A DNA stretch of 64,000 nucleotides from Rhizobium brockwellii (lineage in GTDB: Bacteria; Pseudomonadota; Alphaproteobacteria; Rhizobiales; Rhizobiaceae). The notes beneath the pieces were generated by a model. That model worked only from the letters and a program-made list of their open reading frames with translations, ran no database searches and was not told the DNA's origin. Shown piece after piece: positions 8,188 to 18,216 of the stretch. The stretch is taken from assembly GCF_000769405.2 (NCBI RefSeq), contig NZ_CP053440.1, forward strand, positions 868,001-932,000, read 5' to 3'. Position 1 is the stretch's first letter, and each line of letters begins with the position of its first letter. The translations under genes and the position numbers were made by a program.

Positions 8188-9261
8188 ATGAGAACCATTC
8201 TGGTCGCCACAGCGATCGTATGCGCCGTCGGTCTCGGATCATGCAGCGATGAGCGCGGGCCGACTGAGCCAACCCCACGGCAGGTCGGCGTCGTCGTCGC
8301 CAAGCCTGAGCCGCTGGTCCAAGGTGGCGCGATCACCGGCGAAGTCCGCGCCCGTGTCCAGACCGATCTGTCCTTCCGCGTCAGCGGCAAGATCATCGAG
8401 CGACTGGTGGAAGTCGGACAATCCGTGAAGGCGGGGCAACTCCTCGCGCGCATCGATCCGGAAGAGCAAAAGGCTGACCTGGATGTGGCGGCAGCCAATC
8501 TTCAGTCGGCTGAGGCGCAGCAGACCCAGGCGCAGCTCGCATATGACCGCCAGCAGAGCCTGTTTCGAACGCAGGTGACGACGCGTGCCGCACTCGACCA
8601 GGCGCAGGAGGCGCTTCTGACCGCGCAGGCATCGACGAAGTCGGCGCAGGCGCTGTTCGAAACCGCCCAGGATACCCTGTCTTATACCGAGCTGAAGGCG
8701 GACGCCGATGGGGTGATCACCGCCCGCAATGCCGAGGTCGGGCAGGTGGCGCAGGCCGCCCAGGTCATCTTTACCCTTGCCCATGACGGCGACCGGGATG
8801 CCGTCTTCGAGGTGGTCGAAAGCGCGTTCCTGCGCCCGATCGACGGCGACGGAACCGTGACCCTTCTGTCGAACCCCTCGCAGAAGATCGTGGCGAAGGT
8901 GCGCGAGATTTCGCCGACGATCGATTCCTCCACCGGAACCATCAAGGTCAAGGTCGCGATATCGAGCGACGCTCCGATCCCTCTCGGCGCTCCCGTCGTC
9001 GGAAGATTCAATTACGTCTCGCAGGACGTCATCCAGCTTCCCTGGTCGGCCATGACGTCCAAGGGCGGCAAGCCGGCGGTCTGGATAGTCGATCCCGCAT
9101 CGTCTGCGGTTTCGGCAAGGGCAGTGGATGTCGCCGGCTACGAGACCGGCAGCTTCATCGTGAAGTCAGGCGTGTCGGAAGGAGATGTCGTGGTGACCGA
9201 CGGGAGCAAATTCCTCAGGGCGGGTGAAATCGTGTCTTATGTCAAGGAAGCTTCCAAGTGA
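8188..9261 (+). CDS. RND efflux periplasmic adaptor (first of two), lipoprotein
   Basis: Membrane fusion protein linking an inner-membrane RND pump to an outer-membrane channel. The start ATG 8188 gives a lipoprotein signal with lipobox LGSC (Cys19). Next come a beta-barrel/lipoyl half (SGKIIERLVEVGQSVKAGQL), a long alanine- and glutamine-rich coiled-coil hairpin (about 95-150) and the returning lipoyl half. Length 357 residues is normal. The frame is open far upstream to 7684, but that part overlaps the TetR gene. It overlaps the second adaptor by 4 bases (GTGA). Confidence 0.92.
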   Translation: MRTILVATAIVCAVGLGSCSDERGPTEPTPRQVGVVVAKPEPLVQGGAITGEVRARVQTDLSFRVSGKIIERLVEVGQSVKAGQLLARIDPEEQKADLDVAAANLQSAEAQQTQAQLAYDRQQSLFRTQVTTRAALDQAQEALLTAQASTKSAQALFETAQDTLSYTELKADADGVITARNAEVGQVAQAAQVIFTLAHDGDRDAVFEVVESAFLRPIDGDGTVTLLSNPSQKIVAKVREISPTIDSSTGTIKVKVAISSDAPIPLGAPVVGRFNYVSQDVIQLPWSAMTSKGGKPAVWIVDPASSAVSARAVDVAGYETGSFIVKSGVSEGDVVVTDGSKFLRAGEIVSYVKEASK

Positions 9262-10343
9262 ATATTCGTTTCAACATAGTCGCACTGATGGTGGGCACGG
9301 CCCTGATTTCCTCCTGCGCGCCGCAGGAGGAAAGCAAGGAGGAAGCACCCCGTCCCGTGCTGTCGATGACAGTCAAGCAGACGGCCGCAACGAGCCTGGG
9401 CCTGACCGGTACGATCGAACCGACGATCGAGACCGAACTCGGTTTCCGGATTCTCGGCCGGATGATCGCCCGCAAAGTCAATGTCGGAGATCTCGTCAAG
9501 AAGGATGACGTCGTTGCCGCCATTGATCCGCTGGCGCTGGAACTTGCCGTGCGCAACGCCCAGTCGGACGTGGAAAACAGCGACGCCCAACTCAGAAACG
9601 CGGTAACGACGGAGCAGCGCCAGCGCGCGCTGCTGGAGTCGCGCTCCGGCACCGAAGCCTCGCTCGAAGAGGCTGAGCAGGCAAGGCGAACCGCCGCAGC
9701 CGCCGTCGCCAAGGCGCAGGCCAATCTCGACAAGGCCAGGGAGCAGCTCGGTTATGCGCAGCTTCGGGCGGAATTCGATGGCGTTGTGACGGCGACCTCG
9801 GCCGAGGTCGGCCAGGTGGTGTCGGCCGGCCAGACTGTCGTGACCATCGCCCGGCCGGACAAGCGCGATGCTGTGGTCGACGTGCCCCAGGCCGCCGCCC
9901 AGAAACTGAGAATCGGCGCGCCCTTCGAGGTGACGCTGCAGCTCGATCCGTCGATCCGAACGTCGGGAGTCGTGCGCGAGATCGCTCCGGAGGCGGAGAC
10001 CGCCACCCGTACGAGCAGAACCAAGATCGCGCTCAGCGATCCACCTGAAGCCTTCAGGCTCGGCTCCGTCATCTCAGCCTCGGCGACCATTGCCGCCGAC
10101 CTGCAGACCGTCCTGCCTTCCTCGGCAATCCTTGTAGGCAGCGACGGCCCGAGTGTCTGGATCGTCGATGCGCCTGCCAGGAAGGTATCGCTTCGCCGCG
10201 TGAAGATCGACGGCGACCTCGAAGACGGCGGCACCGTTCGCGTCACCGAAGGGCTCTCCCCCGGAGAAAGGGTAGTGGTGGCAGGCGTGCATAAACTTGA
10301 AGATGGCCAGGCCGTCAGGATCGACCAGGAGATCAGCCAGTGA
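9258..10343 (+). CDS. RND efflux periplasmic adaptor (second of two), lipoprotein
   Basis: A second HlyD/AcrA-type adaptor of 361 residues, starting GTG within the stop region of the first. Lipobox LISSC (Cys20), lipoyl half-motif (GRMIARKVNVGDLVKKDDVV), coiled-coil hairpin about 95-150, beta-barrel after that. It is clearly homologous in plan to the first adaptor but divergent in sequence, which suggests an old duplication giving a heteromeric adaptor ring. It overlaps the pump gene by 4 bases (GTGA). Confidence 0.92.
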   Translation: MNIRFNIVALMVGTALISSCAPQEESKEEAPRPVLSMTVKQTAATSLGLTGTIEPTIETELGFRILGRMIARKVNVGDLVKKDDVVAAIDPLALELAVRNAQSDVENSDAQLRNAVTTEQRQRALLESRSGTEASLEEAEQARRTAAAAVAKAQANLDKAREQLGYAQLRAEFDGVVTATSAEVGQVVSAGQTVVTIARPDKRDAVVDVPQAAAQKLRIGAPFEVTLQLDPSIRTSGVVREIAPEAETATRTSRTKIALSDPPEAFRLGSVISASATIAADLQTVLPSSAILVGSDGPSVWIVDAPARKVSLRRVKIDGDLEDGGTVRVTEGLSPGERVVVAGVHKLEDGQAVRIDQEISQ

Positions 10344-13300
10344 AGTCCTTCAATCTTTCCGACTGGGCGCTCGAACACCGTTCGCTCGTCTGGTACTTCA
10401 TGATCGTCTTCATTCTCGCAGGCGTCTTCTCCTACGTGAAACTCGGCCGCGAGGAAGATCCGAACTTCACGATCAAGACGATGGTGATCACCGCCCAGTG
10501 GCCCGGCGCCTCCGCCGAAGAGGTGACGCGGCAGGTGACCGACAGGATCGAGAAAAAGCTACAGGAACTGGAATCGCTCGACTACACCAAGAGCGAGACT
10601 GTTGCCGGCCAGACGACCGTCTTCGTCGAGCTGCTGCCAACGACCAAGGCAAAGGATGTCGCGCCGACCTGGCTGCGCATCCGCAACATGATCGCCGACA
10701 TCAAGGGCGATTTCCCCACCGGCGTTGTCGGTCCCTTCTTCAACGATCGCTTCGGCGATGTCTTCGGAAACATCTACGCCTTCACCAGCGACGGCCTTAC
10801 CCAGCGCCAGCTTCGCGATCTCGTGGAAGATGCCCGTTCCAAGGTTCTAGCCGTGCCCAACGTCGGCAAGGTCGATGTGGTCGGCGCCCAGGACGAGGCG
10901 ATCTATCTCGAATTCTCCACGCGCCAGATCGCCGCCCTCGGGATCGACCAGCAGTCGGTCATCCAGACCCTGCAGGCTCAGAATGCCGTCACGCAGTCCG
11001 GCTTCGTTGACGCCGGGCCGGAGCGCATCGCATTGCGGGTCAGCGGACAATTCACCTCCGAGGACAGTCTGAGGTCGATCAATCTCCGGATAAACGACCG
11101 CTTCTTTCCGCTGAGCGACGTCGCCACGATCAAACGCGGCTACGTGGATCCGCCCTCGGCGCTGTTCCGGTTCAACGGCCAGCCGGCGATCGGGCTTGCC
11201 ATCGGCATGAAGCAGGGCGCCAATCTTCTCGAGTTCGGCGAGGGGCTCGACGCGCAGATGAAACGTGTCGTCGCCGACCTTCCGATCGGCATGGACGTCC
11301 ACCGCGTTTCCGATCAACCGGCCGTGGTCGACGAAGCTGTGTCGGGATTTACCCGCGCGCTCTTCGAAGCGATCGTCATCGTCCTGATCATCAGCTTCAT
11401 CAGCCTCGGTCTTCGCGCCGGCATGGTGGTGGCGATCTCCATTCCGCTCGTCCTGGCGATCACCTTCGTGGTGATGGAATATTCCGGCATTTCGCTTCAG
11501 CGTATCTCGCTCGGTGCGCTCATCATCGCGCTCGGGCTGCTTGTCGACGACGCCATGATCGCCGTTGAGATGATGGTGGCCCGCCTGGAAGCGGGCGACG
11601 ATCTCAGGAAGGCCGCCACCTACGTTTATACATCGACCGCCTTCCCGATGCTGACGGGAACGCTCGTCACCGTTGCCGGCTTCATTCCGGTCGGCCTCAA
11701 CAACAGTGCTGCCGGTGAATTCACCTTCACGCTTTTCGTGGTCATCGCAGTTTCGCTGATCGTGTCCTGGGTGGTGGCGGTGCTGTTCACGCCGCTTCTT
11801 GGCGTTACGATCCTGCCGAAGACGATGAAATCGCATCACGAGAAGAAGGGCCGCTTCGCTTCCATCTTTTCCTGGCTTCTGGGGCTGGCGATGCGCTGGC
11901 GCTGGGTCACCATCATCCTCACGGTTGGTGTCTTCGGGCTTTCGATCGGCGGCATGGGGCTGGTGCAGCAGCAGTTCTTCCCCAGCTCGGACAGGACCGA
12001 GCTCGTCATCGACTGGAACCTCCCGCACAACAGTTCTATCGCCGAAACCAACAGGCAGATGGCCAGGTTCGAAAAGGAGATGCTGGCCGGCAACAAGGAT
12101 ATCGATCATTGGACGACCTATGTCGGCCAGGGTGCGCCACGCTTCATCTTGTCCTTTGACGTGCAGACGCCCGACGTGTCGTTCGGACAGACGATCATCG
12201 TCACCAAAGGGCTCGACGTGCGTGACAAGGTGCGGGCGGAACTGCAGGCCTATCTGACGAAAACCTTCCCCGGCACCGACGCCTTCGTCAAGCTTCTCGA
12301 CATCGGTCCGCCGGTGGGCAAGCCGGTGCAGTACCGGATCAGCGGCCCCGATATTCAAAAGGTCCGCGATCTCTCGCAGCAGTTTGCCGGCGTCATGGGA
12401 TCACACCCGCTTCTGGCAAACATGGTCCTGGACTGGAACGAGCCGTCCCGCGTGGTGAAGGTCGATGTCCTGCAGGACAAGGCGCGCCAGCTCGGCGTAT
12501 CCTCCGAAGACATCGCTACCGCGCTCAACGGCATCGTCGAAGGCTCGACGGCCACCCAGGTTCGAGACGACATTTACCTGGTCAACGTCATTGGCCGCGC
12601 CAGGGCATCCGAGCGCGATTCGATCCAGACGCTTGAGAATCTGCAGCTCTCAACCTCCAACGGCAAGGTCGTGCCTCTCTCCGCCGTGGCGAATTTCCGC
12701 TACGAACTCGAGCAGCCGACGATCTGGCGTCGCGACAGGCAACCCACCATAACGGTCAAGGCAGCCGTCGTCGGTCCGACGCAACCGGCCACGATCGTCG
12801 ACCAGCTGAAGCCCAAGGTGGAAGAGTTCCAGAAAAACCTTCCCGTGGGATACAAGGTGGAGGTGGGCGGCGCGGTCGAATCCAGCGCCGAGGCGCAGGG
12901 GCCGATTGCAGCGGTCGCTCCGCTGATGCTGTTTGCGATGGCGACGATCCTGATGATCCAGCTGCAAAGCTTCAGCCGCCTCTTCCTGGTGTTCGCCGTC
13001 GCGCCGACGGCCCTGATCGGCGTGGTCGCGGCGCTGCTGCTGAGCAATTCCCCTATGGGCTTCGTCGCGATCCTCGGCGTGCTTGCGCTCATCGGCATCC
13101 TGATCCGCAACTCCGTCATCCTGGTCGTCCAGATCGAACATCTGCGCAGTGAAGGAATGGCGCCCTGGCAAGCGGTCATCGAGGCCACCGAACACCGCAT
13201 GCGGCCGATCATGCTGACGGCCGCGGCAGCCACGCTGGCGCTGATTCCGATCTCGCGCGAGATCTTCTGGGGCCCGATGGCCTACGCCATGATGGGCGGC

Positions 13301-13411
13301 ATCGTCGTCGGAACCGCGCTCACCTTGCTGTTCCTGCCTGCGCTCTACGTCGCGTGGTTCAGGATCCCGAGGGATAAAGGCGGTGAGGCCGCTGCCGTGG
13401 CAGAAGCGTGA
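10340..13411 (+). CDS. RND-family efflux pump permease
   Basis: Inner-membrane proton-driven exporter of 1023 residues with the usual twelve membrane segments and two large periplasmic loops (about residues 35-335 and 560-870). The proton-relay pair Asp403-Asp404 (GLLVDDAMIA) in TM4 is present. It looks like the HAE1/AcrB-like branch used by alphaproteobacteria for drugs or lipophilic compounds, not a CusA metal pump, but the substrate is not readable. It starts GTG, coupled to the adaptors. No outer-membrane channel gene follows, so it probably recruits a TolC from elsewhere. Confidence 0.94.
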   Translation: MKSFNLSDWALEHRSLVWYFMIVFILAGVFSYVKLGREEDPNFTIKTMVITAQWPGASAEEVTRQVTDRIEKKLQELESLDYTKSETVAGQTTVFVELLPTTKAKDVAPTWLRIRNMIADIKGDFPTGVVGPFFNDRFGDVFGNIYAFTSDGLTQRQLRDLVEDARSKVLAVPNVGKVDVVGAQDEAIYLEFSTRQIAALGIDQQSVIQTLQAQNAVTQSGFVDAGPERIALRVSGQFTSEDSLRSINLRINDRFFPLSDVATIKRGYVDPPSALFRFNGQPAIGLAIGMKQGANLLEFGEGLDAQMKRVVADLPIGMDVHRVSDQPAVVDEAVSGFTRALFEAIVIVLIISFISLGLRAGMVVAISIPLVLAITFVVMEYSGISLQRISLGALIIALGLLVDDAMIAVEMMVARLEAGDDLRKAATYVYTSTAFPMLTGTLVTVAGFIPVGLNNSAAGEFTFTLFVVIAVSLIVSWVVAVLFTPLLGVTILPKTMKSHHEKKGRFASIFSWLLGLAMRWRWVTIILTVGVFGLSIGGMGLVQQQFFPSSDRTELVIDWNLPHNSSIAETNRQMARFEKEMLAGNKDIDHWTTYVGQGAPRFILSFDVQTPDVSFGQTIIVTKGLDVRDKVRAELQAYLTKTFPGTDAFVKLLDIGPPVGKPVQYRISGPDIQKVRDLSQQFAGVMGSHPLLANMVLDWNEPSRVVKVDVLQDKARQLGVSSEDIATALNGIVEGSTATQVRDDIYLVNVIGRARASERDSIQTLENLQLSTSNGKVVPLSAVANFRYELEQPTIWRRDRQPTITVKAAVVGPTQPATIVDQLKPKVEEFQKNLPVGYKVEVGGAVESSAEAQGPIAAVAPLMLFAMATILMIQLQSFSRLFLVFAVAPTALIGVVAALLLSNSPMGFVAILGVLALIGILIRNSVILVVQIEHLRSEGMAPWQAVIEATEHRMRPIMLTAAAATLALIPISREIFWGPMAYAMMGGIVVGTALTLLFLPALYVAWFRIPRDKGGEAAAVAEA

Positions 13412-13487
13412 GCACCGGCTTCGACATCAATCGCATGCGGCCGCCGTGGCGGCCGCTGCAGGTCCTGGCTTCCAAGGAGAGAACTCG

Positions 13488-14669
13488 ATGACGGAACAGC
13501 GTTTGAAAGAGTTTCCGATGGGGGCCAAGGCGATGCTGGTCGCGATCGGCCTGGCGATGCTCGCCGGTTGCGCCACGAGGCCGTCGCCCGAAGTGTTGAA
13601 CCCGGTCCATCTGCCGGTCCATCAGCCGGTTCATCTCAATGCATCGCTTCACTCCGAGGAAGCCGCCCCAAGCGGGGTGAATGTGCTCGCCGCGACGAAC
13701 AGGAGCCTCGACACCGCACGCGGCGGGTTCGGGAGCGCCTGGGCTGACAATCTCACCTACGAGCAATATGCGTTTTCGGTCCCTCCCAACCGAAAGGACA
13801 CCGCGATCACATATCCGACCTCAAGGCCGGATCCCGAACGCCAATTTGCCGTCATCGGGCGCAAGCAGCTTCCAAGGGATGCATTCGTAGAGGAGGCGCT
13901 CCGCTCCACGCAGTCCGACGGTACCGTCGGCATCTTCGTCCATGGCTACAACTATAGTTATCAGGAGGCGCTGTTTCGCACTGCGCAGATCGCTGCGGAC
14001 GCCAATATTCCGGGCTCTCCGATTCTGTTTTCGTGGCCTTCGGCCGCCGCCGTCGCCGGCTATGTCGCCGACCGCGATGCGGCGCTGTCCTCGCGCGGCG
14101 ACCTCGACTCGCTTGTTACCTCGCTCTCGGCTTCAGGAAAGGTGAAACGCATCATCCTTTTCGGACACAGCATGGGCGGATTCTTGGTCATGGAAACAGT
14201 GCGCCAGCTCGAACTGCAGCATCGCGACGACGTCATCGGCAAACTGGCGGTGATCCTTGCCGCGCCTGATATCGACGTCGATGTTTTCCGGTCCCAGCTG
14301 AAGGATATCGGGCGAATGCCGGTCCCGATATCTCTTCTCGTTTCGAAGGACGACCGGGCGCTGGTGGCCTCGAGCTTCATAGCGGGAGAGCGGGCGCGCG
14401 TCGGACGCATCGATATCGACGATCCCGTCATCAGGGAGGCCGCCTTGAAGGAAAGGCTTCGGGTCATCGACATCACGTCGATCCAGGCGTCCGACGGGTT
14501 AGGGCACGACCGCTACGCATCGCTTGCCAAGTTCGGCGCCCAGCTTGCCTCCTTCGAAAGCGGGAGACGGTCCAGCGCCGGCGACGTTGGCGCCTATGTC
14601 TTCGATGCCGCCGGCGCCGCAGTCGCAAGTCCGTTTCGTCTGGCCGGGCGTGTCGTCGGCTCGCAATGA
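13488..14669 (+). CDS. lipoprotein alpha/beta hydrolase, DUF900-type
   Basis: Predicted membrane-anchored esterase-like enzyme (393 residues). ATG 13488 follows AAGGAGAG; the signal ends in lipobox LAGC (MLAGCATRPSP). The hydrolase fold shows the nucleophile elbow GHSMGG (Ser228), an acidic residue in SKDDRALV, and a late His in GLGHDRYA, with oxyanion segment FVHGYNYSY. A PVHLPVHQPVHL tandem occurs just after the lipobox. It follows the RND pump by 76 bases and may be co-transcribed. Substrate unknown. Confidence 0.85.
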   Translation: MTEQRLKEFPMGAKAMLVAIGLAMLAGCATRPSPEVLNPVHLPVHQPVHLNASLHSEEAAPSGVNVLAATNRSLDTARGGFGSAWADNLTYEQYAFSVPPNRKDTAITYPTSRPDPERQFAVIGRKQLPRDAFVEEALRSTQSDGTVGIFVHGYNYSYQEALFRTAQIAADANIPGSPILFSWPSAAAVAGYVADRDAALSSRGDLDSLVTSLSASGKVKRIILFGHSMGGFLVMETVRQLELQHRDDVIGKLAVILAAPDIDVDVFRSQLKDIGRMPVPISLLVSKDDRALVASSFIAGERARVGRIDIDDPVIREAALKERLRVIDITSIQASDGLGHDRYASLAKFGAQLASFESGRRSSAGDVGAYVFDAAGAAVASPFRLAGRVVGSQ

Positions 14670-14815
14670 ACAGACTGAGGTAAGAGCGGCGATGGCTAAT
14701 CCTCAGGCATCGTCAAGAGATGTGTACAATGTGACTATTAAATTGTCAGCTGCACAAATGAAGAGCAGACTTCCGCCTGTGGTCGATTTGGCCTCAAGGA
14801 TAGGGGAGGGCATTC

Positions 14816-16267
14816 ATGAGCGTACGAAATCCGTCTCCCTCGTTATACAACGAGGATCTTGCACCAGCCGAGGAGCGCAAATGGGGTGCATTCAGCATCT
14901 TTAACGTCTGGACATCAGACGTCCATAGCCTGTGGGGCTACTATCTGGCGGCGAGCCTGTTCCTGCTGTGTGGCAGCTTCGTCAATTTCGTCATCGCCAT
15001 CGGCATCGGATCGCTGGTCATCTTCATTCTGATGAGCCTGGTCGGCAATGCCGGCGTGCGCACCGGCGTACCCTTTCCGGTTCTGGCGCGCGCCTCCTTC
15101 GGCACGTTCGGGGCGAACGTGCCGGCACTCGTCCGAGCGGTGGTCGCCTGCTTCTGGTATGGGGCGCAGACTGCCGCCGCATCCGGCGCCATCGTCGCCT
15201 TGCTGATCCGCAATGACAGCCTGCTTGCCTTTCACCAGAACAGCCACTTCCTCGGCCACTCGACACTCGAGGTCATCTGCTACGTCATCGTCTGGGGTCT
15301 GCAGTTGCTGATCATTCAGCGCGGGATGGAAACGGTTCGCAAGTTCCAGGATTGGGCCGGCCCGGCCGTCTGGATCATGATGCTGGTGCTCGCGGTCTAT
15401 CTGGTCGTCAAGTCGGGCACTTTCTCCTTCGGGTCCGAAATCCCGCGCGACGTGCTGATCGAAAAGACCAAGGATGCGGGCGTGCCGGGTGAGCCTGGTT
15501 CGATTGCAGCGCTAGCTGCCGTGGCCGCCACCTGGATCACCTATTTCGCTGCACTTTACCTGAATTTCTGCGATTTTTCGCGCTACGCAACGAATGAAAA
15601 GGCGCTCAGGAAAGGCAACCTCTGGGGGCTCCCGATCAACCTCCTGGCCTTCTGCCTCGTTGCAGGCGTCACCACCACGGCCGCATTTACGGTCTACGGC
15701 GAGGTCTTGCTGCATCCCGAAATGATATCGGCAAAATTCGACAGCTGGTTCCTGGCGCTGCTTGCGGCGCTGACATTCGCCATCGCAACGCTTGGCATCA
15801 ACGTTGTGGCGAACTTCGTGTCGCCGGCCTTCGACTTCGCCAATGTCTTCCCGCGCCAGATCAACTTCAAACGCGGCGGATATATCGCCGCATTGATCGC
15901 TCTCGTACTTTACCCGTTTGCTCCCTGGGAGACGGGTGCTGCGCATTTCGTCAATTTCATCGGATCGACGATGGGGCCGATCTTCGGCATCATGATGGTG
16001 GATTACTATCTGATCCGGAAGAGCCAGTTGAACGTCGAAGCGCTCTATCATGAGAATGGCGAATTCCGGTTCCAGAGCGGATGGCACGGCAATGCCTTCA
16101 TCGCATTTGCGGTGGGTGTGCTGTTCTCCTCGATCCTGCCGACCTTCACCACCATCCTGCCGGACTGGTGGGGAACCTACGGCTGGTTCTTCGGCGTCGC
16201 CATCGGCGGGGCGATCTATTTCGTGTTGAGAATGGGCGCGCGGCGCAAACCGGCCTTCGCGTCCTGA
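14816..16267 (+). CDS. NCS1-family nucleobase/allantoin/hydantoin permease
   Basis: Membrane symporter of 483 residues with about twelve segments. The N-terminal AFSIFNVWTSDVHSLWGYY and the internal FVNFIGSTMGPIFGIMMVDYY are characteristic NCS1 segments, as in cytosine, uracil and allantoin permeases. A GGGGAGGG site precedes the start. It stands alone between a hydrolase and a convergent chemoreceptor with no purine or pyrimidine catabolic gene beside it, so the substrate is open. The 14670-14815 leader contains no other gene. Confidence 0.88.
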   Translation: MSVRNPSPSLYNEDLAPAEERKWGAFSIFNVWTSDVHSLWGYYLAASLFLLCGSFVNFVIAIGIGSLVIFILMSLVGNAGVRTGVPFPVLARASFGTFGANVPALVRAVVACFWYGAQTAAASGAIVALLIRNDSLLAFHQNSHFLGHSTLEVICYVIVWGLQLLIIQRGMETVRKFQDWAGPAVWIMMLVLAVYLVVKSGTFSFGSEIPRDVLIEKTKDAGVPGEPGSIAALAAVAATWITYFAALYLNFCDFSRYATNEKALRKGNLWGLPINLLAFCLVAGVTTTAAFTVYGEVLLHPEMISAKFDSWFLALLAALTFAIATLGINVVANFVSPAFDFANVFPRQINFKRGGYIAALIALVLYPFAPWETGAAHFVNFIGSTMGPIFGIMMVDYYLIRKSQLNVEALYHENGEFRFQSGWHGNAFIAFAVGVLFSSILPTFTTILPDWWGTYGWFFGVAIGGAIYFVLRMGARRKPAFAS

Positions 16268-16271
16268 CCGA

Positions 16272-16309
16272 ATAAAAATGCGCCCGGCAGTCGCCGGGCG
16301 CATTTTTAT
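16272..16309. terminator. strong bidirectional terminator
   Basis: Perfect 17-base stem (ATAAAAATGCGCCCGGC against its complement) with the 4-base loop AGTC. The A-tract on one side and T-tract on the other allow it to work for both the NCS1 permease and the convergent chemoreceptor gene. Confidence 0.9.
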
Positions 16310-16335
16310 GTCGGGGTATCCTGTCGCCGCCCGTT

Positions 16336-18216
16336 TCAGCGACGAGCGGCAACTGCATGCATGGCTGCACGGGCCGTGGGCTGCGCCATCGTTCTCGCCG
16401 TCGAGCGAAGGGCCGAGGACTGACTGACCGCATCGTCGAGCCTGAACTGGGCGATGAGTTCGCGAAGCTTCTGGGCTTCCTGCGCGAGAGAATCGGACGC
16501 CGCGGTCGACTGTTGCACCATGGTCGCGTTCTGCTGCGTGGTCTGGTCCATCCGGTTGACCGCGACGTTGACTTCGCTGAGGCCGATGGACTGCTCTTTC
16601 GCAGAAGTGGCGATCGAATCCATATGGTGATTGATCTGGGTGATGAAGCCGCCGATGGTCTTCAAGGCCTGGCCGGTATCGCGCACCAGCTTGACCCCGC
16701 CTTCCACCTCCTTCGAGGAGTTCTGGATCAGGCCCTTGATTTCCTTGGCGGCACTTGCCGAGCGCTGGGCGAGTTCGCGCACTTCCTGGGCGACAACGGC
16801 GAAGCCCTTGCCGGCCTCGCCGGCTCTTGCCGCTTCCACGCCGGCATTGAGGGCGAGAAGGTTGGTCTGGAATGCAATTTCGTCGATGACGCTGATGATG
16901 TTGGAAATCTGCTGTGACGAGGTCTCGATGCGTTCCATAGCCTCTTCGGCGTGGGAAACGACCTCCGCGGAGACCCCGGCGCTGCGATTTGCCTCCGTGG
17001 CCACCGTGCGCGTCTCCTCGGTTCGCTTGCTGGAGTTCGACACATTCGCCGTGATCTCTTCCAGTGCAGCCGCCGTCTCTTCGAGAGAAGCCGCCTGCTG
17101 TTCCGTGCGCTTTGCAAGATCGCTCGCCCCGGAGGAGATTTCCCGCGTGCCTTCGTCGATCGTGCCGATGCTTTCGGAAATCGCTCTCAGCGTTGAGCCA
17201 AGTTGGGTGACGGACTGGTTGAAGTCATGACGTAGCGCCTCGAAGTCGGGAGCGAAAGTCTCGTTGAGCTGGAAGGCGAGATCGCCTCCGGCCAGCCGCT
17301 TCAAACCGGCGGCGAGACCCGAGGTGGCGATGCGCAGCCGCTCGGAGGCGTCAGCTTCCGCCTGCTGCTGGGCGGCAAGGCGATCGGCCTCCGCCCTGTT
17401 GCGGTTTTCGTCGGCTTCGATTGCCATTCGCTTGTTGGTGATCGCGGCCTGGCGAAAGATCTCCACCGCCCCCGCCATCGATCCGATTTCGTCGGCGCGG
17501 TCGGCAAACGGAATCTCCGAACCGGTGTCTCCCTCGGCCAGCCGCCGCATCGAGGCAGTGATGCCTGTAATCGGATTGGCGATGCCAGTCAGCACGAAGA
17601 CGACGGCGCCGAGAACGAGCAATCCCGCAAAGCCGATCGCGGCAAACAGCTCGAATTCTATCGAGGCGAAGGTCTCCTTGCTGAGTTCGGCGGCCGTGTT
17701 GCTGCCGCTGACGTTCAGTTCGACCAGGGCCGCAGTTGCCTCCTTCAGCTTGTCCGAATAGGAGCGCATCTCGCCGCCCAGATATTGCCCCGCTTCTTCG
17801 GTCTTGTTGGCCCGGGAAAGGACGAGCAGCTGCGAGCTGCTGGCGATGTAACCACCAACACTCTCCTTGATCGTCTTGATCAGTTCGCGCTCGTGGTCGG
17901 ATGATGCCAGCGGAAGATAGGCGTCCACCGCTTTGCCAACTGTATCCTCCGCGACTTTGATGGCTTCTTCGCGCGTTTTCTTTTCTGCATCCGACTGCGC
18001 GATGATGTGATCACGGTAGGCGAGGCGCAAATTCGTCATGGCGAGATTGATCGCCTGCGACGCCTGCACGCTAGGCAGCCAGTTGGTCGCAATTTCTTCG
18101 GTGGAGCCGTTCGTATTTCGAAGACCGTCGACCGCGAGATAAGCGACAAGCCCGAAAAGAAGAGCTATGCCGCTGAAAATCAACAGCAAACTCGATTTTA
18201 TGTTTGGACGACGCAT
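16336..18216 (-). CDS. methyl-accepting chemotaxis protein
   Basis: Transmembrane chemoreceptor of 626 residues. TM1 about 8-28, a periplasmic four-helix-bundle sensor (about 30-185), TM2 about 190-212, HAMP about 213-265, a second HAMP-like segment near 305-345, then the signalling domain with the conserved hairpin tip EIAFQTNLLALNAGVEAARA and flanking methylation helices. ATG 18216 is preceded by GGGGA at good spacing; a start at 18246 adds ten residues and lacks such a site. No CheR/CheB-binding pentapeptide is seen at the C-terminus. The ligand is not predictable. Confidence 0.93.
   Translation of the reverse strand: MRRPNIKSSLLLIFSGIALLFGLVAYLAVDGLRNTNGSTEEIATNWLPSVQASQAINLAMTNLRLAYRDHIIAQSDAEKKTREEAIKVAEDTVGKAVDAYLPLASSDHERELIKTIKESVGGYIASSSQLLVLSRANKTEEAGQYLGGEMRSYSDKLKEATAALVELNVSGSNTAAELSKETFASIEFELFAAIGFAGLLVLGAVVFVLTGIANPITGITASMRRLAEGDTGSEIPFADRADEIGSMAGAVEIFRQAAITNKRMAIEADENRNRAEADRLAAQQQAEADASERLRIATSGLAAGLKRLAGGDLAFQLNETFAPDFEALRHDFNQSVTQLGSTLRAISESIGTIDEGTREISSGASDLAKRTEQQAASLEETAAALEEITANVSNSSKRTEETRTVATEANRSAGVSAEVVSHAEEAMERIETSSQQISNIISVIDEIAFQTNLLALNAGVEAARAGEAGKGFAVVAQEVRELAQRSASAAKEIKGLIQNSSKEVEGGVKLVRDTGQALKTIGGFITQINHHMDSIATSAKEQSIGLSEVNVAVNRMDQTTQQNATMVQQSTAASDSLAQEAQKLRELIAQFRLDDAVSQSSALRSTARTMAQPTARAAMHAVAARR

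Noticed and set aside
10847..12358. 503-codon open frame on the minus strand opposite the RND pump
   Set aside because: Mirror frame of a high-G+C gene: the product is rich in Arg, His, Asp and Glu without domains, whereas the opposite strand encodes a full RND pump.
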